Assembly (NCBI GenBank): GCA_963666705.2
Contig: CAXXKO010000001.1
Location: 845,810 to 909,809 of the forward strand
Origin: G963666705 sp963666705
GTDB lineage: Bacteria > Pseudomonadota > Alphaproteobacteria > CADEGL01
DNA: 64,000 bases
Reading direction: 5' to 3'
The translations under genes and the position numbers were made by a program. Under the pieces are notes generated by a model that did no database searches, was not told the origin of the DNA, and worked only from the letters and a program-made list of their open reading frames with translations. Below are positions 52,758 to 61,341 of this stretch, one piece after another; within the stretch, counting starts at the first letter, position 1; each line of letters starts with the position of its first letter.

Positions 52758-53555
52758 ATGGCCGGTCGGCTTCAGGACAAGGTCGTGATGGCGGTGGGGG
52801 CTGGCTCGGTCGGGCCGGGTTGGGGCAACGGCAAGGCCTCGGCCGTTCTCTTCGCGCGCGAGGGGGCCAGGGTCTTCGGCATCGACATCAACCCGGATGC
52901 GGCCGCGGAGACCCGCGGCATCATCGAGGACGAGGTTAATACGTGCACCGACCACGTCGCCGACGTGACCGATGAGGCGGCCGTCGCGGCCGCCGTCGCG
53001 CGGTGCCTCGCGGTCTATGGCCGCATCGACATCCTCCAGAACAACGTCGGCATCGTCGACGACAAGGACGTGACCGAGACGACGGTGGAGACCTGGGGCC
53101 GGGTGATGGACGCGAACCTCAAGAGTATGTTCCTCACCTGCAAGCACGTGGTCCCGGTGATGAAGAAGCAGGGTGGCGGCGTCATCGTCAATGTCGGCTC
53201 GATCTCCGGCATCCGCTGGAACGGCGTGCCCTGGACGACCTATTACACGAGCAAGGCCGGCGTGCTCGGCCTCTCCCGCGCCATCGCGCTCGACCACGCG
53301 CGCGATCATATCCGCTGCAACACCATCATGCCCGGCAGCATGAACACGCCGCTGATGCTGGAGCCGGCGAAGAGGCGCATGTCGGCGGAAGAATACCAGG
53401 CCTGGCTCGTGGCGCGGGACGAGAAGATCCCCATCGGCCGCACGGGCACGGGCTGGGATACGGCCAATGTGGCGCTGTTCCTGGCCTCGGACGATTCGGA
53501 CTACATCACCGGCACCTCGATCGTGGTGGACGGCGGCCTGATCTCGACGTTCTAG
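52758..53555 (+). CDS. Short-chain dehydrogenase/reductase (SDR)
   Basis: The 265-residue SDR has a Rossmann loop AVGAGSVGPGWGNGKAS with an unusual GPGWGNG insert shared with the SDR at 56265. NNVG follows, then VNVGSISGIRW (Ser), YYTSKAGVLGLS (Tyr and Lys) and IVVDGGLISTF. It is an NAD(P)-dependent alcohol oxidoreductase of unknown substrate. Its TAG stop is the left CTAG of the IS1182, so the reading frame survived the insertion. Confidence 0.9.
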   Translation: MAGRLQDKVVMAVGAGSVGPGWGNGKASAVLFAREGARVFGIDINPDAAAETRGIIEDEVNTCTDHVADVTDEAAVAAAVARCLAVYGRIDILQNNVGIVDDKDVTETTVETWGRVMDANLKSMFLTCKHVVPVMKKQGGGVIVNVGSISGIRWNGVPWTTYYTSKAGVLGLSRAIALDHARDHIRCNTIMPGSMNTPLMLEPAKRRMSAEEYQAWLVARDEKIPIGRTGTGWDTANVALFLASDDSDYITGTSIVVDGGLISTF

Positions 53556-55079
53556 GAGCCTGTCCGAGAATTCGGATTTGGCTCGACGTGGGTATCGGAG
53601 TGTGATTCGTTAAACGGCATGAGCAAAACCTTTCGAGCTTGGGACGTGGATCAGGTCTGGCTGTTGCCGGCTTCGGTCCATGACTTCGTGCCGGCGGGAC
53701 ACGCGGCGCACCTGGTGCGGGATGCGGTGCGCGAGAGCCTGGACCTGTCGGCGATCTTTGCGGCCTATGGCGAGGCGCGCGGCCAGCCGCCCTACCACCC
53801 GGTGATGATGGTGGCGCTGTTGCTGTACGCCTACAGCGTCGGCGTCTATTCGTCGCGCCGCATCGCCAGGGGGTGTGAGGAGCGCGTCGACTTCATGGCG
53901 GTGACGGGGATGCAGCGGCCCGACTTCCGCACCATCTCGGATTTCCGCAAGCGCCATCTCGCGGCGCTGTCGGGGCTGTTCGCGCAGGTGCTGGCCCTGT
54001 GCCGCCGGGCGGGGCTGGTCAAGCTCGGCCATGTGGCGCTGGACGGCACCAAGATCAAGGCCAACGCCTCCAAGCACAAGGCGATGTCTTACGCCCGCAT
54101 GGTCAGGGCGGAGGCCGGGCTCGAGGCGGTGGTCGAGAGCTGGCTCGATCGGGCGGCGGCGGCCGATGCGGCGGAGGACGAGGCGTTGGGGGTCGCGGCG
54201 CGGGGCGACGAGATGCCGGCCTGGGTCGCCGACAAGGCCAAGCGTCTGGCCAAGATTCGCGAGGCCAAGGCCGCCCTGGAGGCCGAGGCGCGGGACGCGG
54301 CCGCGCGCGCCGCCCAGACGCGGGCGCCGAAGCGCCCGGGACCCAAGCCCAAGCCGCCGGCGGATGTGCCGGCGGACAAGGCGCAGCGCAACTTCACCGA
54401 CCCCGAGAGCCGCATCCTCAAGACCAAGGACGGCTTCATCCAGGGCTATAATGCCCAGGCCGCGGTCGATGCCAAACGCCAGATCATCGTCGCCCACGCC
54501 CTGACCGATTCGACCAGCGACCAGGGCCAGCTCGAACCCCTGATCGACGCCATCGAAGCCAACCTCGGGCGGCGTCCCAGGGAGATATCGGCGGACGCCG
54601 GCTACTGCTCGAAGGCGAACCTGGAGGCCGCCGATAGGCGGGGCATCAAGCCCTACATCGCGACCGGGCGGCAAAAGCACGGCCAAGCCGCCGCCGTGGG
54701 CCCGCGCGCCGCGCCGCCCGGCGGCCGGGTCGCGGCCATGGCGGCCACCCTCAGGCGCGCCGGGCGCCGCAGCCGCTACCGCCTGCGCAAGCAGACCGTC
54801 GAGCCGGTGTTCGGCCAGATCAAGCAGGCCCGGGGCTTCCGTCAGTTCCTGCTGCGCGGCCGTGAGAAGGTCACATGCGAATGGGCGATGATCTGCACCG
54901 CCCACAACCTGGCCAAGCTCGCCGTCGCCCAAGCGCCATGAGACGCCGAGACCAATCATGCCTCTCGCCGCGCCAAGCCCCTGAAGGCAACCACCCATGA
55001 GCCAAACCACCAAAATCACGACAAGACCACTCGCCATCACCCCAATGCTTGCCAACAACATCAAATCTCGGACAGGCTC
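53556..55079 (+). mobile_element. IS1182-family insertion sequence
   Basis: The inverted repeats gagcctgtccgaga and tctcggacaggctc are perfect over 14 bp. CTAG lies at 53552-53555 and 55080-55083. The insertion is exactly at the SDR stop codon. After removal of one CTAG, the SDR and the RidA gene become adjacent in one operon. Confidence 0.94.
53619..54941 (+). CDS. IS1182-family transposase
   Basis: The 440-residue transposase has N-terminal DUF772 (HPVMMVALLLYAYSVGVYSS, GMQRPDFRTISDFRKRH). The catalytic Asp residues are in VALDGTKIKANASKHKAMS and EISADAGYCSKANLE, and the C-terminal DDE tail is TVEPVFGQIKQARGFRQFLL. A charged Ala/Lys/Pro-rich spacer (about 175-250) separates the halves. It appears intact. 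Confidence 0.94.
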   Translation: MSKTFRAWDVDQVWLLPASVHDFVPAGHAAHLVRDAVRESLDLSAIFAAYGEARGQPPYHPVMMVALLLYAYSVGVYSSRRIARGCEERVDFMAVTGMQRPDFRTISDFRKRHLAALSGLFAQVLALCRRAGLVKLGHVALDGTKIKANASKHKAMSYARMVRAEAGLEAVVESWLDRAAAADAAEDEALGVAARGDEMPAWVADKAKRLAKIREAKAALEAEARDAAARAAQTRAPKRPGPKPKPPADVPADKAQRNFTDPESRILKTKDGFIQGYNAQAAVDAKRQIIVAHALTDSTSDQGQLEPLIDAIEANLGRRPREISADAGYCSKANLEAADRRGIKPYIATGRQKHGQAAAVGPRAAPPGGRVAAMAATLRRAGRRSRYRLRKQTVEPVFGQIKQARGFRQFLLRGREKVTCEWAMICTAHNLAKLAVAQAP

Positions 55080-55097
55080 CTAGGAAGGGGGCGACCC

Positions 55098-55502
55098 ATG
55101 GCCAACCCGCGCATCAAGTCGAGCAGCCCGCCGGGGGTGGCGGCGCCCATCCGGCCCTATTACTCGAACATCACGCGGGTCGAGGCGGGGCCGCTCCTCT
55201 TCGTCTCCGGCCAAGTGGCCCTCGACGCGGAAGGCCGCCCCGTGTGCGTGGGCGACCCCGCCGGCCAGGCCGAACATACGCTCGCCGCGATCGAGAAGTT
55301 GCTGCGCTCGGAAGGGGCCGAGATGTCGGACGTGGTCAAGGTCACGGTCTATGTCACCGACATCCGCTTCCTCGACCCCATCAAGGCCGCGCGCCTCAAA
55401 TACTGGCCCGAGGGCGGGCCGGCGAGCGCCATCGTCGAGGTCTCGAACCTGGCCTATCCCGAGCTGCTGGTCGAGATCGAAGCCATCGCGGTGGCGCCGT
55501 GA
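55098..55502 (+). CDS. RidA-family protein lacking the usual arginine
   Basis: The 134-residue RidA-fold protein has LLFVSGQVALDAEGRPV, MSDVVKVTVYVTD and LLVEIEAIAVAP. The position before the last strand, normally Arg in imine deaminases, reads SAIVEVSNL with Ile. It may therefore not be a 2-iminobutanoate deaminase. The ribosome site AGGAAGGGGG lies just right of the IS1182. Its stop overlaps the next SDR start (GTGA). Confidence 0.87.
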   Translation: MANPRIKSSSPPGVAAPIRPYYSNITRVEAGPLLFVSGQVALDAEGRPVCVGDPAGQAEHTLAAIEKLLRSEGAEMSDVVKVTVYVTDIRFLDPIKAARLKYWPEGGPASAIVEVSNLAYPELLVEIEAIAVAP

Positions 55503-56236
55503 CGGATGTCGTGAGTGGCCCCACGCTTTCGCCCGAGGGGCGCGCCGTCCTGGTCAGCGGGGCCAATCGCGGCATGGGCCGGGCCATCGCGCGGCGCCTC
55601 CATGACGACGGCTACAGCCTGAGCCTGGGCGCCCGCGATATGGATAAGCTCCTGGCCGCGCACCCCGCGCTCGACCGCGCCCGTGTCGCCTTCCACCGCT
55701 ACGACGCCCTCGACCCGGTGACGGCCAGCGCTTGGGTCGATGGCACGGTGGAGCGTTTCGGCCGCATCGACGGGCTCGTGAACAATGCCGGCATCCTGCG
55801 CCAGTTCGGTATCGAGGAGGAGGCGGACGAAGCGCTCGACGAGATGTGGGCCGTCAACGTGAAGGCGCCGCTGCGCCTGACGCGCCTCGCCTTCCCGCAC
55901 TTGAAGGCCACGGGCGCGGGGCGGGTCGTCAACCTGTCCTCGCTCTCGGGCCTGCGCGTCAAGCGCCTCGACTTCTTGGGCTATTCGATGACCAAGTTCG
56001 CGCTCAACGCGCTCAGCCACGCCACGCGCCAGTACGGCTGGGAGGACGGCATCCGCGCCACGGCCATCTGCCCCAGCGCCGTCGATACGGAGATGGTGGC
56101 GCCGCTCGGCATCTCGAGCGAGAAAATGCTGCGGCCCGAGACCATCGCCGACCTCGTGAGCATGCTGATCGCGCTGCCAAACTCCGCTTCGGTGGCGGAG
56201 ATTCCCGTGAACGTCTCGCCCGAGCCCGGCTATTGA
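55499..56236 (+). CDS. SDR-family oxidoreductase
   Basis: The 245-residue SDR has VLVSGANRGMGRAIARRL (cofactor loop), LVNNAGILRQFG, VVNLSSLSGLRV (Ser) and GYSMTKFALNALS (Tyr and Lys). The GTG at 55499 overlaps the RidA stop. The cofactor loop differs from the flanking SDR pair. It forms one operon with the RidA upstream and the SDR downstream. Confidence 0.9.
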   Translation: MTDVVSGPTLSPEGRAVLVSGANRGMGRAIARRLHDDGYSLSLGARDMDKLLAAHPALDRARVAFHRYDALDPVTASAWVDGTVERFGRIDGLVNNAGILRQFGIEEEADEALDEMWAVNVKAPLRLTRLAFPHLKATGAGRVVNLSSLSGLRVKRLDFLGYSMTKFALNALSHATRQYGWEDGIRATAICPSAVDTEMVAPLGISSEKMLRPETIADLVSMLIALPNSASVAEIPVNVSPEPGY

Positions 56237-56264
56237 GCGCCGCAATTCCCGGAGGACCCACACC

Positions 56265-57068
56265 ATGACAGGCCGTCTCGAGGACAAGGTTGCGATCGTC
56301 ACCGGCGCGGGCTCGAGCGGGCCCGGCTGGGGCAACGGCAAGGCCACGGCCGTCCTCTTCGCGCGCGAGGGGGCCAAGGTCTTCGGCGTCGACCTCAACC
56401 CCAATGCGCTCGGCGAGACCACCGACATCATCGCGGCCGAGGGCAACGAGGCCACCGGCCATATCGCCGACGTCACGAAGCCCGAAGCGGTCGAGGGCCT
56501 GGTCGAAGCCTGCCTCGCGGCCTACGGCCGTATCGACGTGCTCCACAACAATGTCGGTGTCTTCGAGCTCGGCAGCATCCACGACAAGGACCTCGAATAT
56601 TTCGAGCGCGTCAATACCATCAATATGTCGAGCATGTTCCTGATGACGAAGGCGGTGGTGCCGCGCATGGTCGAGCGGGGCGAGGGCGGCTCGATCATCA
56701 ACCTCTCCTCCGTCGCCGCGACCCACTATCCGGGCGCGCCCTACTCCATCTATGGCGCCACCAAGGCCGCGGCGCTCGGGTTCTCGCGCCACGTGGCGCT
56801 CGAATACGCCCGCCACCGCATCCGCTCGAACGCCATCCTGCCCGGCATCATCAACACGCCGCTGGCGCTCGAGCCCATCAAGGCGCGGGTCTCGGGCGAC
56901 GAATTCCAGCGCATCCTGGGCGAACGGGACGAGCGCGCGCCGCTGGGCCGGGCGGGCACGGCCTGGGACGTGGCCAAGGCGGCGCTGTTCCTAGCCTCGG
57001 ACGAATCCGCATATGTGACCGGCGCCGAGATCGTGGTCGATGGCGGCCTGACCGCCCAGTTCGGCTGA
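56265..57068 (+). CDS. SDR-family oxidoreductase (paralogue of 52758)
   Basis: The 267-residue SDR reads VTGAGSSGPGWGNGKATAVL, closely matching the SDR at 52758 including the GPGWGNG insert. NNVGVFELGS, INLSSVAATHYPGAPYS and YGATKAAALGFSRH give the catalytic Ser, Tyr and Lys, and IVVDGGLTAQFG closes it. The operon holds three SDRs; two are duplicates. The stop TGA is followed immediately by the third TA-flanked repeat. Confidence 0.91.
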   Translation: MTGRLEDKVAIVTGAGSSGPGWGNGKATAVLFAREGAKVFGVDLNPNALGETTDIIAAEGNEATGHIADVTKPEAVEGLVEACLAAYGRIDVLHNNVGVFELGSIHDKDLEYFERVNTINMSSMFLMTKAVVPRMVERGEGGSIINLSSVAATHYPGAPYSIYGATKAAALGFSRHVALEYARHRIRSNAILPGIINTPLALEPIKARVSGDEFQRILGERDERAPLGRAGTAWDVAKAALFLASDESAYVTGAEIVVDGGLTAQFG

Positions 57069-57069
57069 T

Positions 57070-57204
57070 ACCAGACGGTGATGAGTCACCGTCTGGCAAG
57101 CGCGACCGCGCGCCCGAGCTTATGCGAGGCAAGCCAAGGCCGTGGACGCGGCCGCCCGGCGATTGAGGGAACATACGATCGGTCTCCCTTGAGACCGATC
57201 GGTA
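57070..57204 (+). repeat. TA-flanked dispersed element, copy 3 (135 bp)
   Basis: This is the same element as at 40539 and 44574 with a shorter first hairpin (ccagacggtga with tcaccgtctgg). The final hairpin is gatcggtct with agaccgatc. It begins one base after the SDR stop and ends 10 bp before the TTG of the MFS gene. Confidence 0.8.
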
Positions 57205-57214
57205 AGAGAGCCCC

Positions 57215-58519
57215 TTGATCGCCGTGGCCCGCCGCGCGGCCAAGGCGCGCGTGACGGCTGGGAGCGCGGCCCACCGCGGCCATATGGGCGCGGCTATCCG
57301 TATCTATATCTTCCTCAACTTGCTCTACCTGATGAGCATGTTCTACCGCTCGACCAACGCCGTCATAGCCGACGAGCTAAGGGTCGATCTCGGCGCCACG
57401 CCGGGCGAGCTCAGCCTCATCACCGGTGCCTTCTTCGCCGCCTTCGCGCTCATGCAGATCCCGGTGGGTATGCTGCTCGACCGCTTCGGGCCCAGGCGGG
57501 TGATCGCGCTCATGATGCTGCTGCCCGTGGGCGGGGCGATTCTCTTCGCGAGCGCCGAGAGCGTCGCCATGGCGACGGCCGCCCAGGCGATCATCGGTGG
57601 GGGCTGCGCCGTCGGGCTGATGGGGGCGGTCGTTATTTTCGCCCGCTGGTTCCCGCCCGACCGCATGGCGACGATGATCGCGCTCTATACCGGGCTCGGC
57701 AATATCGGCATCGTGCTCACGGCCACCCCGCTGGCCCTGGCGGTCGCCGCCATTGGCTGGCGCGGCTCCTTCGCGCTCATCGCCGTCGTGACGGCGGTCC
57801 TCGTCCTCCTGGCCTTCCTCGTCGTGCGCGACGCGCCACCGGGCCACGCCTACCACGCGCGCCAGCCGGAATCGCCGCGCCAGGTGTTCGCGGGCGTGCG
57901 CGAGGTGCTGTCGAACCGCCGCATCTACTCCATCCTCGCCCTCGCGTTCGTCAGCCTCTCGGTCATCCTGATCCTGCGCTCCCTGTGGGCCGGGCCCTAT
58001 CTCGCCGAGGTCCACGGCCTCGATAGAATCGAGATCGGCAATACCTTGACCATCCTCTCGATCGCCATGCTGGTGGGCAACGTGGGCTTCGGGCCACTCG
58101 ATCGTCTCCTCGATACCCGCAAGTGGGTGAGCCTCGCGGGCGCGGTGGCGACGGCATCGATCCTCGCCGTGCTCGCCGCGCTCCCCGACCTCGCCCTGTG
58201 GCAGGCCACCGCCCTGCTCTGCGCCTTGGGTGTCACGAGCAACTACGTCGTGACCCTGCTCGCCCACGCCCGCGCCATGTATCCCGACCGTCTCGTGGGC
58301 CGCACCGTGACGCTGGTGAACTTCGCCAACTTCGGCGGCATCGCCGTCCTCCAGTTCGCCTCGGGCTCGATCGTGGACCTGTTTCCCGCGAGCGCCGGCT
58401 ACGACCCGGTCGATGCCTACCGCGCCCTCTTCGCCTTCCTCGCCGTGGCCGTGCTGCTCGGCATCCTCGCTTACCTGCCGGTGCGCGACTTCCGGCCGAG
58501 CGAGGATCGGGTGGCGTGA
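57215..58519 (+). CDS. MFS transporter
   Basis: The 434-residue major facilitator has twelve helices, with the signature GMLLDRFGPRRVIALMMLLP between helices 2 and 3 and a second half beginning near LALAFVSLSVILILRSLW. The TTG at 57215 sits 10 bp after a dispersed repeat; an ATG at 57284 (MGAAIRIYIF) would begin at the first helix and is a strong alternative. It resembles nitrate/nitrite- or organic-anion-type carriers only loosely, and the substrate is unknown. Confidence 0.86.
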   Translation: MIAVARRAAKARVTAGSAAHRGHMGAAIRIYIFLNLLYLMSMFYRSTNAVIADELRVDLGATPGELSLITGAFFAAFALMQIPVGMLLDRFGPRRVIALMMLLPVGGAILFASAESVAMATAAQAIIGGGCAVGLMGAVVIFARWFPPDRMATMIALYTGLGNIGIVLTATPLALAVAAIGWRGSFALIAVVTAVLVLLAFLVVRDAPPGHAYHARQPESPRQVFAGVREVLSNRRIYSILALAFVSLSVILILRSLWAGPYLAEVHGLDRIEIGNTLTILSIAMLVGNVGFGPLDRLLDTRKWVSLAGAVATASILAVLAALPDLALWQATALLCALGVTSNYVVTLLAHARAMYPDRLVGRTVTLVNFANFGGIAVLQFASGSIVDLFPASAGYDPVDAYRALFAFLAVAVLLGILAYLPVRDFRPSEDRVA

Positions 58520-58585
58520 GGGGGGCTAGTGACGGCGGACGGTGCTTGGGGCATATTCTAGGGGCGTGAACAGAGGAGCGCATCG

Positions 58586-59494
58586 ATGACGCCCGAAGAC
58601 ATTCTGGCACGGCCGACAAACGTGCTCTCCCGGGAGCAGCGCGCGCGGTATTTCGAGGACGGTTACCTCGTGGTCGAGGACGCGGTCTCGGGCGAATGGC
58701 TCGGGCGCCTCCGCGCCGCCCTCGCGGAGTTGGACGAGCGCAGCCGCGCCATGGACGGCTCGGAGGAGGATTTCACGGTCGAGAAGGGCCACGGCCCGGA
58801 CAACCCGCGCCTGCGCCAGGTCCTGCGCGCGACCGACCACCACCCGGCGATCTGGGACTACGCCGCGCGCTCGGACCTGCCCGACCTTGTTGCCGATCTG
58901 GTCGGGCCGGATGTGAAGTTCCGCGAGGCGACCCTCAACAACAAGCGCTCGGGCGGTGGCCAGGAGGTCAAATGGCACCAGGACTACGCCTATTTCCCCC
59001 ACACCAACCGCTCACCCCTGATGACGCTCACCTTCCTCGCGGATATCGGCCCGGGCCAGGGTGCCCTCCAGGTCATCCCCCGGACCCATAAGGGGGAGAT
59101 ATTCGACCACTACGACAGCGACGGTCGTTGGCTCGGCGTTATGTCGGACGCGGCGATGGCCGGGATCGACCTCAATCGGGCTGTGGCCCTGACCGGCCCT
59201 GCGGGCACGGTGGCGGTCGTCAACTGCTGCATGGTCCACGGCTCGGCGCGCAACGATTCGGGGTGCGACCGGCCCATCGTCATTCTCGGCTATTCCTCGG
59301 CCGACTGCATCTGCTACACGCGGATTCCCTGGGAGTCGCGGTATATGTGGGAGATCGTGCGCGGCGCGCCCGCGAAAACGGTCCACCAGGAGCCGCTCTC
59401 CATGCGCCTGCCGCCCGATTGGTCGACCGAGGGGTACGCGGCGCTCCAGGCGGCGCAGGAGGCCACGCGCCAGAGCGTGCGGGCCGCCGGGTGA
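58586..59494 (+). CDS. Phytanoyl-CoA dioxygenase (PhyH) family protein
   Basis: The 302-residue Fe(II)/2-oxoglutarate dioxygenase opens FEDGYLVVEDAVSGEWLGRL. The iron ligands are in KWHQDYAYFPH (H-x-D) and CCMVHGSARNDS (His), with the 2-oxoglutarate arginine in CDRPIVILGYSS. Such enzymes hydroxylate small molecules, including ectoine, lipids and phosphonates. The local SDRs could oxidise the product, but the pathway is not defined. Confidence 0.9.
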   Translation: MTPEDILARPTNVLSREQRARYFEDGYLVVEDAVSGEWLGRLRAALAELDERSRAMDGSEEDFTVEKGHGPDNPRLRQVLRATDHHPAIWDYAARSDLPDLVADLVGPDVKFREATLNNKRSGGGQEVKWHQDYAYFPHTNRSPLMTLTFLADIGPGQGALQVIPRTHKGEIFDHYDSDGRWLGVMSDAAMAGIDLNRAVALTGPAGTVAVVNCCMVHGSARNDSGCDRPIVILGYSSADCICYTRIPWESRYMWEIVRGAPAKTVHQEPLSMRLPPDWSTEGYAALQAAQEATRQSVRAAG

Positions 59495-59516
59495 GGGCGG
59501 GACAGGGGGCCGGGCG

Positions 59517-59738
59517 ATGACCAACCTGGTCCAGTTCGTCGAAATTCAGCGCCTTCTCGAGGAGATCGAGGCGGTCGAGGACAAGCTCGCGCCGAACGAG
59601 CTCGAGATGTACCGCACCCTCAAGTCGCGGCACGCCGATCCCGGCCCCATCCCGTTCGGTGACGTGACCTGCCTCGAAGTGATCCTGCGCAACGTGGCGA
59701 TCCGCAAAGGCTACGACATGGCGCCCCGCAAGCACTGA
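59517..59738 (+). CDS. Small hypothetical protein
   Basis: The 73-residue soluble protein has a helical, acidic N-terminus (VQFVEIQRLLEEIEAVEDKL) and a basic tail (YDMAPRKH). It lies 22 nt after the PhyH gene, so it is probably cotranscribed. I recognise no family. Confidence 0.6.
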   Translation: MTNLVQFVEIQRLLEEIEAVEDKLAPNELEMYRTLKSRHADPGPIPFGDVTCLEVILRNVAIRKGYDMAPRKH

Positions 59739-59754
59739 GTCTCCTCTCGGTGCC

Positions 59755-60006
59755 TTACCCGCCCTTGAGAGGTGGGACGATCGCGAGCCTGTCGCCTTCG
59801 CACAGCCCGCGCTCGGTGCGCTCGGCCTTGGGCACCACGGTATCGTTGAGGATGACGAGGTAGCTGCCTTCGCCCGGCATGCCGAGCCGGTCCATGACCT
59901 GGGCCGGCGTCGCGCCCTCCTCGATATCGAGTTGCGCCAAATTGCCGCTCGACCCGGCCGGCAGGTAGCGCGCGAGCGTTCCCGCCGTCTTGAGGCTGAT
60001 ACGCAC
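59755..60006 (-). CDS. aorD: MoaD/ThiS-like sulfur carrier (AorD-like)
   Basis: The 83-residue beta-grasp protein ends in PPLKGG, with the free C-terminal GlyGly that is activated by adenylation and thiocarboxylation. The core is LDIEEGATPAQVMDRLG and YLVILNDTVV. MoaD-like proteins supply dithiolene sulfur for the molybdo/tungstopterin. As the last gene of an aldehyde oxidoreductase operon it fits AorD of Aromatoleum-type loci. The gene is 7 nt from aorC. Confidence 0.88.
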   Translation of the reverse strand: MRISLKTAGTLARYLPAGSSGNLAQLDIEEGATPAQVMDRLGMPGEGSYLVILNDTVVPKAERTERGLCEGDRLAIVPPLKGG

Positions 60007-60013
60007 GGCGGGC

Positions 60014-61267
60014 CTAGAAGATGACCGTCTTGTTCTGGGTCTGCTCGAGATAGGCTTCCATCACCCTGTGGGGGTCGGCCATCAGCCGGTCCTTCCACGG
60101 GCCGAGCTTGACGCCTGTCTGCACCAGGCCGCGGATGACGCCCACATGCTGGGTCAGGCCGAGGGCGAGGGCGCCCACCAGCACGTCGCCGTCGAACTCG
60201 AGCCGCAGGTACTTGAAGTGATCCGGGTCGGCGACCACGGCCCGGTCGCCCCCCTCCACGCCGTCCCACAGGCCGTAGGAGCTGGAGATCAGGCCCACGG
60301 TGTTGAGCACGTTCATGATCAGGCTGCCGCGGTAGTAGGTGTCGCGGCCGGCCATGTTGAGGGCCGCGATGCGGCCGTGCTCGGTGGCGGTCGGCTGGAT
60401 GGCGTGGACCATGCGCTCACCGGTCGAGAGGTCCGGCCCCTGGGCCACGTCGCCGGCGGCATAGACGCCTTCGACGTTGGTTTGCAGGTGGTTGTCCACC
60501 AACACGCCCTGGTCCGTCTCGATGCCGCTGCCGTCGAGGAATCCCATGTTGGGCGAGACGCCCGTCGCACAGACCACGAGGTCGGCGTCGAGCGTGCCGC
60601 CGTCGCCGAGGGAGAGGCGTAAGCCGCCATCGGCGCTCTCGATACCCGTGACGCGGGTCGAGGTCAGGACCGCGACCCCCTGGCCCTCGCACCAGCGCTT
60701 GATCATGTCGCCGCCGACATCATCCATCATGCGCGGCAGCATGCGGTCTTCCATCTCGACCACGGTGAGCCGAACCTTGCGCGCGGCCAGGGCCTCGAGA
60801 ACGATGCAGCCGATGAAGCCGGCGCCCAGCAGGACCACGCGCGAGCCTTCCTTCGCCTTGGCGACGATGGTGCGCGCGTGCTCCAGGGTCCAGCAGTTCT
60901 CGATGCCGGGAAGCTCGATGCCCGCGATGGGCGGCCGGATGGCGGTCGAGCCGGTGGCGATCAGGAGGCGGTCGTAGGCGAGAGCGCCGCCGCCCTCGAC
61001 CGACACGGTCCTGTTCCCGGGCGAGACGCCGGTGACGCGGCCCTGGCGGACCTCGATCCCCTTGTCGGGGTAATGGTTGGCACCATGGCGCAGATGCGTG
61101 CCCGCCTCGGCGATATCCTCGGCCAGGAGGTAGGGGATTGCCATGCGCGAATAGGGGGCCTCCGGCTCGTCGCCAATGATGGTGACGCTGCCGCCCGCGT
61201 CGGCGGCGCGCAGTGTTTCGGCGGCGAGCACACCCGCCGGGCCGGCACCGATAATGACGTGATCCAT
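60014..61267 (-). CDS. aorC: FAD/NAD(P)-dependent oxidoreductase subunit (AorC-like)
   Basis: The 417-residue flavoprotein has an FAD-binding VIIGAGPAGVLAAETL, an NAD(P)-binding VVLLGAGFIGCIVLEAL and the second FAD motif VYAAGDVAQG. LLIATGSTAIRP is the linker motif. In the AorABC enzyme of Aromatoleum aromaticum the FAD subunit lets NAD+ act as electron acceptor; the order here implies the same. It starts at MDHVIIGAG at 61267. Confidence 0.9.
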   Translation of the reverse strand: MDHVIIGAGPAGVLAAETLRAADAGGSVTIIGDEPEAPYSRMAIPYLLAEDIAEAGTHLRHGANHYPDKGIEVRQGRVTGVSPGNRTVSVEGGGALAYDRLLIATGSTAIRPPIAGIELPGIENCWTLEHARTIVAKAKEGSRVVLLGAGFIGCIVLEALAARKVRLTVVEMEDRMLPRMMDDVGGDMIKRWCEGQGVAVLTSTRVTGIESADGGLRLSLGDGGTLDADLVVCATGVSPNMGFLDGSGIETDQGVLVDNHLQTNVEGVYAAGDVAQGPDLSTGERMVHAIQPTATEHGRIAALNMAGRDTYYRGSLIMNVLNTVGLISSSYGLWDGVEGGDRAVVADPDHFKYLRLEFDGDVLVGALALGLTQHVGVIRGLVQTGVKLGPWKDRLMADPHRVMEAYLEQTQNKTVIF

Positions 61268-61341
61268 GGGTCTCCTCCCGCACCTCTGTCGCGGCGCTGG
61301 CTCCCGGTTGATCCGGGCCTCGTGTCGCCGCCGCCCGACGC

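Noticed and set aside
40550..57180. A shared short frame (THRRLASATARPSLCEVSQ) in the three TA-flanked repeats as a small protein gene
   Set aside because: There is no ribosome site or consistent start, the hairpin differs in length between copies, and conservation is explained by the nucleotide repeat itself.
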